Positions 7,027 through 7,202 of a DNA stretch of 7,202 nt are shown piece by piece (position 1 is the first letter of the stretch; the number at the start of each line of letters is the position of its first letter). The notes below the pieces were generated by a model, which saw nothing but the letters and a program-made list of their open reading frames with translations, ran no database searches and had not been told where the DNA came from. Origin of the DNA: Armatimonadota bacterium (GTDB taxonomy: Bacteria > Armatimonadota > HRBIN16); the NCBI GenBank assembly GCA_028275265.1, contig JAPWUZ010000133.1, positions 1-7,202 of the forward strand, given 5' to 3'. A program made the position numbers and the translations under genes.

Positions 7027-7202
7027 GGCTCTCCCTCCTTCTTGCCGAGCAGCTTCTGAAGCTGCTCTAGAGGATTCGTCTGCTGCTGGGCACCTTCCTG
7101 CAGTTTCTCAATCTCCTCGATGGGCACGACGATAGAGTTGACGCCGTCCAGGTCCAACCCCCGCACGTCCAGTACCAGCCAGCCTTTTTCCGACTGCCTG
7201 CC
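7023..7202 (-). CDS. Unidentified protein, C-terminal fragment (5' end outside window)
   Basis: The frame is open from the window edge at 7202 to a TGA at 7023-7025 and supplies the last 59 residues. The TGA overlaps the ATG of the Memo gene by sharing its last two bases, and the Memo Shine-Dalgarno lies inside this coding region, which supports it being a real, coupled gene. The visible part has a strand-like segment, GWLVLDVRGLDLDGVNSIVV, then PIEEIEKLQEG. A Gln/Leu-rich, probably helical or coiled-coil tail (NPLEQLQKLLGKKEGEP) follows. I do not recognise the family. There is no sign that it is an AMMECR1 or radical SAM partner of Memo, but the fragment is too short to exclude that. Confidence 0.7.
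   Translation of the reverse strand, partial: GRQSEKGWLVLDVRGLDLDGVNSIVVPIEEIEKLQEGAQQQTNPLEQLQKLLGKKEGEP

Noticed and set aside
5926..7059. Long plus-strand open frame (377 codons) opposite the CorC-like and Memo genes
   Set aside because: The minus-strand genes have clear family motifs and proper starts. The plus-strand frame is a GC-rich antisense shadow crossing two genes and has no recognisable domain.

Overview
The window carries eight complete protein-coding genes, one partial gene at each end, and no RNA gene. It looks like a chromosomal segment of a moderately GC-rich, free-living bacterium. The mix of tandem Uma2-family nucleases, a pseudopilin-like protein with the H-X9-DG C-terminal motif, and a xylose-isomerase-like sugar epimerase resembles Armatimonadota. 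Planctomycetota or Chloroflexota cannot be excluded from the sequence alone, so the phylum is an inference.

Left block, plus strand (1-2595): the end of one Uma2-family protein, a complete paralogue, then atpD and atpC, encoding the F1 ATP synthase beta and epsilon subunits. The gaps are 15, 28 and 12 bases with no visible terminator, so the four genes may share a transcript. The alpha, gamma, delta and Fo genes that normally precede atpD are absent. A perfect 10-bp hairpin lies 19 bases after atpC.

Right block, minus strand (2648-7202): read in the direction of transcription, this starts with the C-terminus of an unidentified protein. Its stop overlaps the start of a Memo-family protein (AmmeMemoRadiSam protein B). 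A CNNM/CBS/CorC-type membrane protein follows, with a long inverted repeat covering its ribosome binding site. Next is a TIM-barrel sugar phosphate isomerase/epimerase closed by a hairpin. Last is a two-gene unit with its own good sigma70-type promoter: a small single-pass membrane protein with a Pro/Gly/Ala-rich tail, and the pseudopilin-like protein. The pseudopilin gene converges on atpC.

The genes do not form one pathway. ATP synthesis, a putative metal/ion membrane protein, a Memo protein, sugar metabolism and a surface or secretion pseudopilin are simply neighbours. The points most worth a second look are the detached atpDC pair behind Uma2 genes, the glutamate at the expected catalytic lysine of the complete Uma2 protein, the ribosome-site hairpin before the CorC-like gene, and the uncharacterised small membrane protein paired with the pseudopilin. 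I see no clear sign of a wholly new defence or mobile system here.
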